From assembly GCA_043721855.1 (NCBI GenBank), contig JAYSPY010000037.1, positions 1-49,243 of the forward strand: a stretch of DNA of 49,243 nt. Direction: 5' to 3'. Position 1 is the first letter of the stretch. Each line of letters opens with the position of its first letter. The translations under genes and the position numbers were made by a program. Under the pieces are notes generated by a model that worked only from the letters and a program-made list of their open reading frames with translations, was not told the origin of the DNA and ran no database searches. Positions 16,801 to 24,295 of this stretch are shown here, one piece after another. The DNA comes from JACMNW01 sp043721855 (GTDB lineage: Bacteria; Pseudomonadota; Alphaproteobacteria; Rhodobacterales; Rhodobacteraceae).

Positions 16801-17279
16801 ATCCCGCCGCGAATGGCGTAATCGCCGGGTTCAGTGACGGTCGATGTCGGCGAAAACCCCATGCGGGCCAGAAACCCTTTCAACGCCTGTTCATTCACAC
16901 GGGTGCCAACATCGGCGCGAAACGAAGATGCCCGCAGCACATCGCGCGCGGCTATGCGTTGGGTGGCGGCGTTAAGAGTGGTCACCAACACAAACGGGCC
17001 ATTCACCCCTTCCGCCAACGCGGCCAAGGTTGCCATCCGTCGGGCGGAAATATCGGGGTTGGGCGATACGCGGTCGTAGGGCAAACAATCCCAGGCGGGC
17101 AAGTCCAGCACAATCAGGCCCGGCGCCATCGCAGCAAGTGCTGCGCGCATCGCCTCCAGCCGTTTGTCATCGCGCGCGATGTGAATGACCGTAGCGCCGC
17201 GCTGCAACTCGCGGGCCAAAAGACTGGCATCAAACCCTTCGGGCGCACCACCAAGGATAAGTTTCGTTGCAGCGTTCAT
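13833..17279 (-). CDS. mfd: transcription-repair coupling factor Mfd
   Basis: Mfd is a DNA translocase that removes RNA polymerase stalled at lesions and recruits UvrA. At 1148 aa it equals the E. coli length. The order is a UvrB-like N-terminal module (about 1-330, with DLPAWDCLPYDRVSPN), the RNA-polymerase-interacting domain (SVGDLVVHVEHGVGRYLG), then the RecG-like motor. The motor shows Walker A GDVGFGKTE, the DEEQ box in VIDEEQHFGV, TATPIPRTL, and the translocation motif region QIRGRVGRAKTRAYCF with GSLDSLGAGFNLASHDLDLRG. The C-terminal TRCF domain is complete. It starts at the ATG at 17279, with a poor Shine-Dalgarno. Confidence 0.97.
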   Translation of the reverse strand: MNAATKLILGGAPEGFDASLLARELQRGATVIHIARDDKRLEAMRAALAAMAPGLIVLDLPAWDCLPYDRVSPNPDISARRMATLAALAEGVNGPFVLVTTLNAATQRIAARDVLRASSFRADVGTRVNEQALKGFLARMGFSPTSTVTEPGDYAIRGGIVDIYPPGPGGPVRLDFFGDVLDGARRFDAETQRTIEKLKSVDFAPVSEVILDAASITRFRQNYRIEFGAAGSDDPLYEAVSAGRKHQGMEHWLPYFHDRLETIFDYLPDATVMLDDQVTAARLARWEGIDDQYDARRDAMSAKGRMDTVYKPVAPGLLYLDDAGWDAAIAPHRVIQLSPLPQSPGPGVLDASGRIGRSFAPERQIESISLFNALADHIRALRKDANVVIASWSEGARERLRGLLEEQGLTGTVDIKDFRDLPASKGGIFLMVWALEQGFTAPGLAVISEQDLLGDRLISKPRKRKKADNFLREVDSLSVGDLVVHVEHGVGRYLGLETVIALKAPHECVALQYAEGAKLYLPVENIELLSRYGHEEGLLDRLGGGAWQAKKAKLKARIREIADRLMRIAAERALRHAPILEAPHAMWEAFSARFPYTETDDQLTAISDVIADLEKGSPMDRLIVGDVGFGKTEVAMRAAFVAALAGMQVAVVCPTTLLARQHFRSFAERFRGFPINIKPLSRFVSAKDANATREGLANGTVDICIGTHALLAKGIRFKTLGLLVIDEEQHFGVTHKERLKEMRAEVHVLTLTATPIPRTLQLSLTGVRDLSIIATPPVDRLAIRTYVSEFDTVTIREALLRERFRGGQSFYVVPRIADIHEVEDFLKTQVPEVSFVVAHGQLAAGDLDDKMNAFYDGRFDVLVATSIVESGLDIPTANTMVVHRADMFGLSQLYQIRGRVGRAKTRAYCFITTKPRAKLTPQATKRLRLLGSLDSLGAGFNLASHDLDLRGAGNLLGEEQSGHIREVGYELYQSMLEDTIAKIKSGELSGLSVANDQWAPQINLGVPVLIPEAYVSDLDVRLGLYRRLSGLATKVELEGFAAELIDRFGPLPREVNTLMLVIRIKAMCKRAGISRLDAGPKGATVQFHNDKFANPAGLVEFIQAQVGGAKVRDNKIVLAQSWATEAERIKGAFAIARDLAEKVVKPKG

Positions 17280-17323
17280 AAGATCTTACCAAACCAGCCA
17301 GCATGTGCCGCAAAGCGCGGGTT

Positions 17324-17851
17324 TCAATTGCTCAAAACACCGATGTGCATATTTTGCCACATCCCCCACATCGAGGTTAAAAAGATCGCAACCATCCCGA
17401 TGCCTTGCGTCGTCATGCGGTGACGCGACAGTCTGCGAAACAAGGCGGCTCCGGTATTTTCACCGGCCTCGATGCGCTTTGCCGTGCGAATTGTCAGCGC
17501 ACCCACCAGACACAACGGCACCAAAAGACAGGCGACGGCCTGCGCAAATTCAATGTCGTAGAAAAAGCCAAGCACAATCAGCCCCGACAGCAAAGCGGTC
17601 GTCAAGCCAACAAGCCAGATCCCTGCCGTGTTTGCGATATACAAAAGCCGGTTCACATTGATCCGCACCAGCGTTTCCAGATCGTCCAGATAGACGCCAC
17701 CATGGCGTTTTGCACGCTGGATGCTGTCATAGGGCACGCCCACAACCCAGTGGCTGGTCGAAGACCAAAGCACTGCCAACGCGATCCAAAACCAAAGGTT
17801 CGAGAAAGACCGCATATCAATTAGATCAAAAACAGTCTGATACCAATCCAC
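17324..17851 (-). CDS. membrane protein, 'component of SufBCD complex' family
   Basis: A 175-aa integral membrane protein with four hydrophobic segments: around LWFWIALAVLW, GIWLVGLTTALLSGLIVL, AVACLLVPLCLVGALTI and GIGMVAIFLTSMW. Between the first two lies the cytoplasmic stretch GVPYDSIQRAKRHGGVYLDD. Rhodobacteraceae homologues are annotated as a component of the SufBCD complex, although I know of no experimental basis for that name. I placed the start at the GTG at 17851 (VDWYQTVFDLIDMRSF), which has AAGGGG upstream and restores the N-terminus usual in the family. The ATG at 17815 would lose 12 residues and has no ribosome site. Confidence 0.75.
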   Translation of the reverse strand: MDWYQTVFDLIDMRSFSNLWFWIALAVLWSSTSHWVVGVPYDSIQRAKRHGGVYLDDLETLVRINVNRLLYIANTAGIWLVGLTTALLSGLIVLGFFYDIEFAQAVACLLVPLCLVGALTIRTAKRIEAGENTGAALFRRLSRHRMTTQGIGMVAIFLTSMWGMWQNMHIGVLSN

Positions 17852-17950
17852 CAACCCAGCCCCTTTTTGGTAGCCGCAATTTGATATCGCGGCGTCTGGC
17901 GCATTCCTACCCTTGAGATGCGCGCCTTTCCATGGCAGGCAGAGGTAGAA

Positions 17951-18000
17951 TTCGCAAGTGCCCCAGATTTTCGCAAGTGCCCCAGATTTTCGTAAGTGCC
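17951..18000 (+). repeat. 19-bp tandem repeat, 2.6 copies, upstream of hemB
   Basis: The unit TTCGCAAGTGCCCCAGATT occurs at 17951-17969 and 17970-17988 without a mismatch. A third, partial copy is at 17989-18000 with one change (TTCGTAAGTGCC). The array ends ten bases before the hemB start codon, so it lies in the leader or promoter and its last bases adjoin the hemB ribosome site. Confidence 0.9.
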
Positions 18001-18010
18001 AAGGAACGCG

Positions 18011-19012
18011 ATGCAACCGTTTGCCGCCCCCAGCCCCGCCTCTCGATTTCGCAGATTGCGCAGAACGCCTTCGTTGCGCGCATTGGCACAGGAAAATACC
18101 TTGTCGGTCGGCGATCTGATCTGGCCGGTGTTTGTAAGAGAGGGAACCGGTCTGCGTGAACCCGTGGCGTCGATGCCGGGGGTGGACCGGTTGTCGATCG
18201 ATCTGGTGGTGAAGGCCGCGCAAGAGGCTGCGCATTTGGGCATTCCCGCGATCTGCCTGTTTCCCTATACCAACCCTGACCTTAAAACCGAGGGCTGCGA
18301 AGAGGCGTGGAACCCCGAAAACCTTGCAAACAGGGCTATTCGCGCAATCAAGGCGGCTGTTCCAGAGATTGCCGTGATGACCGATGTGGCGCTGGACCCC
18401 TACAACGCCAATGGCCATGACGGATTGGTGCGGGATGGCATTATTCTGAATGACGAATCCGTTGAGGCTTTGGTGCGCATGGCCTTGGTGCAGGCCGAAG
18501 CGGGGGCAGATATTTTAGGGCCGTCCGATATGATGGATGGCCGCATCGGTGCCATGCGCCACGCGCTGGAGGCAGCGGGTCACAAGGATGTGGCAATTTT
18601 GTCTTATGCCGCGAAATATGCGTCGGCATTCTACGGCCCGTTTCGCGATGCGGTTGGTGCATCGGGTGCGCTGAAGGGTGATAAGAAAACCTATCAGATG
18701 AACCCCGCCAATTCGGATGAGGCATTGCGTCTGGTCGCCCGCGATCTGGCAGAGGGCGCCGATATGGTGATGATCAAACCCGGCATGCCGTATCTGGATA
18801 TTTGCCGCCGGGTGAAAGACGCTTTTGGCGCGCCGACCTATGCCTATCAGGTGTCGGGCGAATACGCGATGATCAAGGCGGCGGCGATGCGCGGCTGGAT
18901 CGACGAAGACAGCGCCATGTTGGAAAGCCTGATGGCGTTTCGGCGGGCCGGCTGCGACGGGGTGTTGACCTATTTCGCCCCCGCTGTGGCACGTCTGCTG
19001 CGGGCAGGCTGA
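18011..19012 (+). CDS. hemB: delta-aminolevulinic acid dehydratase (porphobilinogen synthase)
   Basis: HemB condenses two 5-aminolevulinate molecules to porphobilinogen for haem, bacteriochlorophyll and cobalamin. The 333-aa product shows LIWPVFVREG, the metal-site region DVALDPYNANGHDG, the first Schiff-base Lys in LSYAAKYASAFYGPFRDA, and the second in MVMIKPGMPYLD. The metal region lacks the Cys triad of zinc enzymes (DVALDPYNANGHDG has Asp, Tyr and Asn in place of Cys), as in magnesium-dependent alphaproteobacterial HemB. The start at 18011 follows AAGGAAC; an ATG five codons earlier is possible. The tandem-repeat array lies directly upstream. Confidence 0.96.
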   Translation: MQPFAAPSPASRFRRLRRTPSLRALAQENTLSVGDLIWPVFVREGTGLREPVASMPGVDRLSIDLVVKAAQEAAHLGIPAICLFPYTNPDLKTEGCEEAWNPENLANRAIRAIKAAVPEIAVMTDVALDPYNANGHDGLVRDGIILNDESVEALVRMALVQAEAGADILGPSDMMDGRIGAMRHALEAAGHKDVAILSYAAKYASAFYGPFRDAVGASGALKGDKKTYQMNPANSDEALRLVARDLAEGADMVMIKPGMPYLDICRRVKDAFGAPTYAYQVSGEYAMIKAAAMRGWIDEDSAMLESLMAFRRAGCDGVLTYFAPAVARLLRAG

Positions 19013-19014
19013 TA

Positions 19015-19092
19015 ATGCAGCTGCCCCGGCGGGCCATGTTGGCGCTGAGCGGGGCTTTGGTGCTGGCGGGGGTACTGGCGGGGGGCGCTTAA
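19015..19092 (+). CDS. tiny hydrophobic ORF downstream of hemB
   Basis: A 25-codon ORF (MQLPRRAMLALSGALVLAGV, then LAGGA) begins two bases after the hemB stop. It has two Arg and then an uninterrupted hydrophobic run, like a signal peptide with no mature protein. It could be a small membrane peptide translated after hemB, or a relic of a truncated exported protein. No ribosome site is evident apart from hemB's own 3' end. Confidence 0.25.
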   Translation: MQLPRRAMLALSGALVLAGVLAGGA

Positions 19093-19302
19093 GTTGCCAC
19101 ATCACAGACTTGGGTAAACTGAAACGACGCTGTCATCTGACCGGCCCGCGGTTCTGATGTGCGAACGCTTGCCAATGGCGCATATCAGCAATGACAACTG
19201 CCGCATTAACCGCTATATGTAGCGCACGGGGCCGAAAGAGCCCCACCCACATGGGCCATAACCCGCAGTTTCGGGTTGATGGCGAGCAGCGAGGCGCACA
19301 TA

Positions 19303-19860
19303 ATGGACCCTGTTTCCCGACGTATTTTTCTGGGCACCGCCGGATCAGCCTTGTTGCTGACTGCGGCCTGCGGCAACGGCATTGGCAGCGATGGCGGCCT
19401 AAAAATCGACGCCCGCGTTGATGCAACGCAGAATTTCCTGTTCACCCAGTATCCGGGCACCCGCGATTTGGCCAGCCGCGCCTCTGGCGTGTTGTATATC
19501 CCGCTGGTTACGGAAGCGGGCTTTGGAATTGGTGGCGGTTTTGGACGCGGCGCGCTGCGGATCAACAATGCGACGGTCGATTATTATTCCACCGCGAAAG
19601 CCACATTCGGCTTTCAGATCGGCGCGCAACAATACGCACATGCCCTATTCTTCATGACCGAACCCGCCCTTGCCGATTTCCGCCGTGGCCAGGGCTGGGC
19701 AGCTGGCGCCGACATCCGCTATGCGACGCCAGACCAAGGCGCCAGCATCGGCAAAGACACGACCGAGTTGGACCCGGTGGTCGCACTGGTGTTTGGACAA
19801 CAGGGTTTGATCGCCGGGGCCACGCTATCTGGCACCAAATACAGCCGGATCATTCCTTGA
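19303..19860 (+). CDS. SYLF-domain (YSC84) lipoprotein with Tat-like signal
   Basis: A 185-aa exported lipoprotein. The N-terminus has SRRIFLGTAGSALLLTAACG: a twin-arginine motif of the SRRxFL type, a hydrophobic core, and a lipobox ending at the Cys near residue 23. The mature part matches the lipid-binding SYLF/YSC84 domain, with LASRASGVLYIPLVTEAGFGIGG, RGALRINNATVDYYS, and the C-terminal GQQGLIAGATLSGTKYSRI. These domains bind phosphoinositides in eukaryotes; the bacterial role is unknown. The ATG at 19303 follows GAGGCG; a start nine codons earlier is possible. It is convergent with the next gene. Confidence 0.85.
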   Translation: MDPVSRRIFLGTAGSALLLTAACGNGIGSDGGLKIDARVDATQNFLFTQYPGTRDLASRASGVLYIPLVTEAGFGIGGGFGRGALRINNATVDYYSTAKATFGFQIGAQQYAHALFFMTEPALADFRRGQGWAAGADIRYATPDQGASIGKDTTELDPVVALVFGQQGLIAGATLSGTKYSRIIP

Positions 19861-19885
19861 CAATCAGCGTGTATTTGCTGCGATG

Positions 19886-19921
19886 CCTTCGGCGAGGATA
19901 TTTACGCCAAGCTGAAATCGG
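19886..19921 (+). repeat. 36-bp dispersed intergenic element, copy B
   Basis: The sequence matches the minus-strand copy at 9243-9278 at 30 of 36 positions. It lies between the convergent stops of the SYLF lipoprotein gene and the dehydrogenase gene, so it is transcribed at the 3' end of at least one of them. Confidence 0.5.
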
Positions 19922-19937
19922 CAGGTGGGATTTGGTC

Positions 19938-20801
19938 CTATTTCAGGCGGCGAATCAGGGATGATGTATCGTCCCGGCCGCCGCCCATGAGTTGGACATC
20001 TTTGTAGAACTGATCGACAAGAGCCGTGACGGGCAGGCTTGCGCCGATTTCGTCGGCAGTTTTCAAGCAAATTCCCAGATCTTTGCGCATCCAATCGACA
20101 GCGAAGCCGAAATCAAATTTGCCGTCCAGCATGGTTTTGTGGCGGTTGGCCATCTGCCAACTGCCTGCAGCACCTTGGGCGATGACCTCGACGACGGCCG
20201 CACCATCGAGCCCGGCCTTTTGGCCAAACGCCAGCGCCTCTGACAGACCCTGCATCAGCCCTGCTATGCAGATCTGGTTCATCATCTTGGCCAGTTGGCC
20301 AGCACCACTATCGCCCAAGCGACGGCAAATGCGAGCATAGGCGGCCATAATCGGTTCGGCCTGTGCGTAATCAGAGGTTGATCCGCCACACATGATCGAC
20401 AGCGCGCCATTTTGCGCGCCGGCCTGACCGCCAGAGACCGGCGCATCGACAAAGCCGATGCCTTTTGCGGCGGCGTTTGCGCAAAGCTCGCGCGTGACCT
20501 GTGCCGATACCGTGGTGTGATCGACAAACACCGCGCCCGCGTGCATTGCGCCAAAGGCACCGTCCGGCCCCAGACAAAGAGCGCGCAGATCATCGTCATT
20601 GCCAACGCAAGCCATCACGAAATCAGCGCCTTTTGCCGCAGCGGCGGGCGACAGCGCATGTATGCCGCCTTGCTGTGCCACCCACGCCTCGGCTTTGGCA
20701 GTTGTCCGGTTATACACGGTGACGCTATGGCCTTTTGCCACCAGATGGCCTGCCATCGGATAGCCCATCACCCCCAAGCCCAAGAACGCCACGTTCGCCA
20801 T
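19938..20801 (-). CDS. 3-hydroxyisobutyrate dehydrogenase-family NAD(P)-dependent oxidoreductase
   Basis: A beta-hydroxyacid dehydrogenase of 287 aa. The N-terminal Rossmann motif is FLGLGVMGYPMAGHL (residues 5-19), the substrate-binding signature is FVDAPVSGGQAGA, and the catalytic Lys is in AKMMNQICIAG. This family covers 3-hydroxyisobutyrate dehydrogenase, tartronate semialdehyde reductase and glyoxylate/succinic semialdehyde reductases; the sequence does not separate them with certainty. The surrounding genes give no valine-degradation context. The start at 20801 has AAAGGGG upstream. Confidence 0.88.
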   Translation of the reverse strand: MANVAFLGLGVMGYPMAGHLVAKGHSVTVYNRTTAKAEAWVAQQGGIHALSPAAAAKGADFVMACVGNDDDLRALCLGPDGAFGAMHAGAVFVDHTTVSAQVTRELCANAAAKGIGFVDAPVSGGQAGAQNGALSIMCGGSTSDYAQAEPIMAAYARICRRLGDSGAGQLAKMMNQICIAGLMQGLSEALAFGQKAGLDGAAVVEVIAQGAAGSWQMANRHKTMLDGKFDFGFAVDWMRKDLGICLKTADEIGASLPVTALVDQFYKDVQLMGGGRDDTSSLIRRLK

Positions 20802-20883
20802 GATCCGACCCCTTTTGATTGCCCTTTCGGGTTTGATCGACTAGGAAACCATTCACCCTTTGGCGTCAAGAACTGGCCACCCG

Positions 20884-23346
20884 ATGATCACCGCCTTTCG
20901 CTGGCTCTTGCGCCTTTTCACCGTGATGGTGGTGCTGTCGGTGGTGTCGCTTTTGGTAGCCTATTACATCCTTGGGCGGTCCTTGCCCGATTATTCCGCC
21001 ACATTTACGCTGTCGGGCATCAAAGGCCCGGTTGAAATCATCCGCAATAACAACAATGTACCCCATATATTTGGCAAAACAGATGAAGATGTGTATTTCG
21101 CGCTTGGCTTTGCCCATGCCCAGGACAGGCTTTGGCAAATGACCATGCTGCGGCGCACGGCGCAGGGCCGATTGTCCGAGATGTTTGGCCAGCGCACCCT
21201 GAAAACCGATGAATTGCTGCGCCGATATGATCTTTACACCTTGTCACAAAGGTCGGTCGCGGCCCAGGATGACCAAACCAGAACCGCATTGGAAGCCTAT
21301 GCACGCGGCGTGAATGCGTGGATTGGCCAGATCAACGAACGATCCTTGGGGCGCGGCGCGCCGGAATTTTTTCTATTCTCCAACGAAATTGCCGCTTGGC
21401 AGCCCGCAGATTCCATCGCGATCATCAAGCTGATGGCGTTGCAATTGTCGGCCCATCTGGAATTTGAGGTGTTGCGCGCCCGGATGTCGTTGCTTTTGCC
21501 CGATGCGCGGCTGCGCGATATTTTGCCTGATGATCCGGGCCAAGGGATCACTGCCCTGCCAGACTATGCCAGCCTGATGCCGGACGTGCAGCCAACCACG
21601 GCCCCTATCCGCTATGCGCAAGACCCGCTGTCCCCGTTTCCAGACCGCGCCACAGCCGGCGCATCCAACGCATGGGCTGCTGCACCGGACAGGTCGGCGG
21701 CGGGTGGGTCGCTGTTGGCCAATGATCCGCATCTGGACTTCAGCGCGCCGACAATTTGGTATCTCGCGCGGTTGCAGCTGGCAACTGGCGGCGTCATCGG
21801 GGCGACCATACCGGGCATTCCGGCTGTATTGATCGGGCGGTCTGAACGGTTGGGGTGGGGTGTGACCTCCAGCTATCTGGACGATCAGGATGTCATCATC
21901 GAAAAGTTGAACCCGGCCAACCCCGAAGAATATGAAACGCCCGAAGGTTTTGTGCCGTTTGAAACCCGGCGCTCGATCATCACGGTGAAAGATGCAGATC
22001 CTGTCACCATCACCTTGCGCTGGTCGAAAAGTGGGCCGGTCCTGCCGGGTTCGCATTACAATCTGGCGTCGATCACGCCTGCGGGCCATGTGGCGGCATT
22101 GGAATGGACCGCGCTAAGTCCCGATGACACCTCGATGACGGCGTCCATCCATCTGATGCAGGCGGGGTCAATTGATGCGGCAATCGAGGCGGGGAAGTTG
22201 TTTATCGCCCCCTCGCAAAACCTGATGCTCGCCGATGCAAAGGGGGTGGCCATGCAGACGGTCGGGGCGATGCCTGAACGTGATGTCGCCAGCCAAACCA
22301 AAGGCCGGATGCCCAGCCCCGGTTGGGAAGGTGCGAACCGGTGGATCGGCATTCTGCCTTACGGCGACAACCCGCGCGTGATTGCCCCACCGACGGGTTT
22401 GCTTGGCAATACCAATAACAAAACCGTGGATCGTCCATTTCCCAGGCATGTAAGTTTTCAATGGGGCGACACGCAGCGCATTCAACGGTGGCTGACGCTG
22501 ATGAAAACCCGCGAGGTGCACACCCGCGAAAGCTTTATCGAGGCGCAGCTTGATACCGTCAGCTTCACGGCGCGGTCGTTGCTGCCGTTGGTGGGGGCCG
22601 ATCTGTGGTTCACAGGCGCACCTGCAGCGGACGGCACGCCGGAACGGTTTCGCCAGAAGGCGCTTGCCATTCTGGTCGAATGGAATGGTGAGATGAACGA
22701 ACATCTGCCAGAGCCATTGATTTACATGGCATGGATGCGCGCCTTGCAAGACCGCATGATCCGCGATGAGTTAGGGCCGATGGCTGACGAGTTTACCCAG
22801 ATCGAACCGGTGTTGATCGACCGCGTGTTTCGCAATATCGACGGGGCTGCGGTCTGGTGCGATATTATTCAGTCGGCAGCAATTGAAACCTGCCCGGAAT
22901 TGGCACGGATCGCGCTGGACGAGGCCTTGTTGCGGCTTAAGGAACGGCACGGCGACAGTATTGAAAGCTGGCGCTGGGGGGATGAACATCAAGCCACGCA
23001 TGATCACCCGGTTTTGGGCGCGGTGCCGATTTTGCGCGATTTCGTCAACATGCGGCAATCGACCAGCGGCGATGACAGCACGCTCATGCGCGGTGTGACA
23101 AAAGGCACGGAACCCGACCCATTCCTGAATGTCCACGGCGCGGGCTACCGCGGGGTCTACGATTTCGCCGATCCGGACAGTTCGGTGTTTATCACTGCAA
23201 CCGGGCAATCGGGGCACCCGCTGTCGCGGTTTTATGATGACCTTGGTGAACTTTGGCGGCGCGGGGAATATATCCCGATGTCACTTGTCCCCGATCTGGC
23301 CCGCGCGGGCGCGGTTGGCATAACCAAGTTGATTCCTGCGCCCTGA
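20884..23346 (+). CDS. penicillin acylase family N-terminal nucleophile hydrolase
   Basis: An 820-aa Ntn hydrolase precursor that would split itself into alpha and beta chains and hydrolyse an acyl amide. A hydrophobic N-terminal segment (LFTVMVVLSVVSLLVAYYIL) directs it to the membrane or periplasm. The autocleavage site is GASNAWAA, with Ser261 (codon 21664-21666) as the new N-terminal nucleophile, and the beta chain has LANDPHLDF, GATIPGIPAVLIGRSERLGWG and later NNKTVDRPFPRH. Family members act on penicillins, N-acyl-homoserine lactones or other N-acyl compounds, so quorum-signal degradation is possible but unproven. The ATG at 20884 was chosen; it lacks a ribosome site, and an upstream TTG is possible. 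Confidence 0.9.
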   Translation: MITAFRWLLRLFTVMVVLSVVSLLVAYYILGRSLPDYSATFTLSGIKGPVEIIRNNNNVPHIFGKTDEDVYFALGFAHAQDRLWQMTMLRRTAQGRLSEMFGQRTLKTDELLRRYDLYTLSQRSVAAQDDQTRTALEAYARGVNAWIGQINERSLGRGAPEFFLFSNEIAAWQPADSIAIIKLMALQLSAHLEFEVLRARMSLLLPDARLRDILPDDPGQGITALPDYASLMPDVQPTTAPIRYAQDPLSPFPDRATAGASNAWAAAPDRSAAGGSLLANDPHLDFSAPTIWYLARLQLATGGVIGATIPGIPAVLIGRSERLGWGVTSSYLDDQDVIIEKLNPANPEEYETPEGFVPFETRRSIITVKDADPVTITLRWSKSGPVLPGSHYNLASITPAGHVAALEWTALSPDDTSMTASIHLMQAGSIDAAIEAGKLFIAPSQNLMLADAKGVAMQTVGAMPERDVASQTKGRMPSPGWEGANRWIGILPYGDNPRVIAPPTGLLGNTNNKTVDRPFPRHVSFQWGDTQRIQRWLTLMKTREVHTRESFIEAQLDTVSFTARSLLPLVGADLWFTGAPAADGTPERFRQKALAILVEWNGEMNEHLPEPLIYMAWMRALQDRMIRDELGPMADEFTQIEPVLIDRVFRNIDGAAVWCDIIQSAAIETCPELARIALDEALLRLKERHGDSIESWRWGDEHQATHDHPVLGAVPILRDFVNMRQSTSGDDSTLMRGVTKGTEPDPFLNVHGAGYRGVYDFADPDSSVFITATGQSGHPLSRFYDDLGELWRRGEYIPMSLVPDLARAGAVGITKLIPAP

Positions 23347-23440
23347 TTGGACAATACGGCGTATCACTGCTTGACCTTTGCCCCGCAATCAATGCCCATG
23401 CGCAATAATATTACAAAACAGCGATGCATAAGGATTGATC

Positions 23441-24295
23441 ATGTCGGGAACATTTGACGCATGGGTTGGCCGCGTTGAAGACGCAACCGATACCGTCTCG
23501 CCGCGCCAAGCCCGGCAAATGGCGGCAACTTTGGGTGAGACATGGGCGCCTTGCGCGCTGGAACAGGGCGATGTCCTGCCACATCTTTGGCATTGGATGG
23601 GGTGGGCACCCGATACGCCAATGGCGGGGCTAGGACCAGATGGGCACCCCGCCAGGGGCGGTTTTCTGCCGCCGGTGCTGCTGGAACGTCGGATGTGGGC
23701 CGGCGGGAGGCTGACGTTTCACAGCGCCTTGCGGATTGGCCAGCCGATGCAGCGCCGGTCAGAAATTCTGAAGGTTTCGGAAAAGACGGGCAGTGCGGGC
23801 AGCATGGTTTTTGTAACCGTTGGTCACCAAACCCATGGCCCCGACGGGCTGGCTGTGACCGAAGAACAAGATATCGTCTACGTGGCCATGCCGAAGGCTT
23901 TCGCGCCGCCCCCGCCTATCGCCGCCCCGGGCGCAGCGACTTGGGTGGAAAACCCGGCAATTGATACGGTGCGGATGTTTCGGTTTTCAGCGCTGACCTT
24001 CAACGCGCACCGCATTCATTTTGATCTGCCCTACGCCACAAGCGTCGAAAAATACCCCGGCCTGATCGTGCATGGTCCGCTGCAGGCCATGTTGCTGATG
24101 GAGGCGGCACAACGGCACAACGGCCCTGCAGCGCCGACCAGTTTTAGCTTTCGCGGTGTGAGACCGCTGTTTCATTTCAACGCGCTGCGCCTGATGGCGC
24201 ATGATGTGGCGCAAGGCACCCAGTCATTGTGCACCGCCACGGAAGATAATCTTGTCTGCATGAAGGCCGATATTTCCTGGGGAGCAACCACATGA
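23441..24295 (+). CDS. meh: probable mesaconyl-C4-CoA hydratase (FAS1-like dehydratase/MaoC fold)
   Basis: A 284-aa double-hotdog protein. The C-terminal half has the hydratase motif FNAHRIHFDLPYATSVEKYPGL, split here as FNAHRIHFDLPYA and GLIVHGPLQAMLL, and the N-terminal half GGFLPPVLLERRMWAGGRL resembles the FAS1-like dehydratase domain. In the 3-hydroxypropionate bicycle Meh hydrates mesaconyl-C4-CoA to (S)-citramalyl-CoA. Family membership alone would only say HTD2-like acyl-CoA hydratase; the specific call rests on the downstream gene being a strong Mct match, with a 4-base ATGA overlap. The start at 23441 lies six bases after AAGGA. Confidence 0.78.
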   Translation: MSGTFDAWVGRVEDATDTVSPRQARQMAATLGETWAPCALEQGDVLPHLWHWMGWAPDTPMAGLGPDGHPARGGFLPPVLLERRMWAGGRLTFHSALRIGQPMQRRSEILKVSEKTGSAGSMVFVTVGHQTHGPDGLAVTEEQDIVYVAMPKAFAPPPPIAAPGAATWVENPAIDTVRMFRFSALTFNAHRIHFDLPYATSVEKYPGLIVHGPLQAMLLMEAAQRHNGPAAPTSFSFRGVRPLFHFNALRLMAHDVAQGTQSLCTATEDNLVCMKADISWGATT

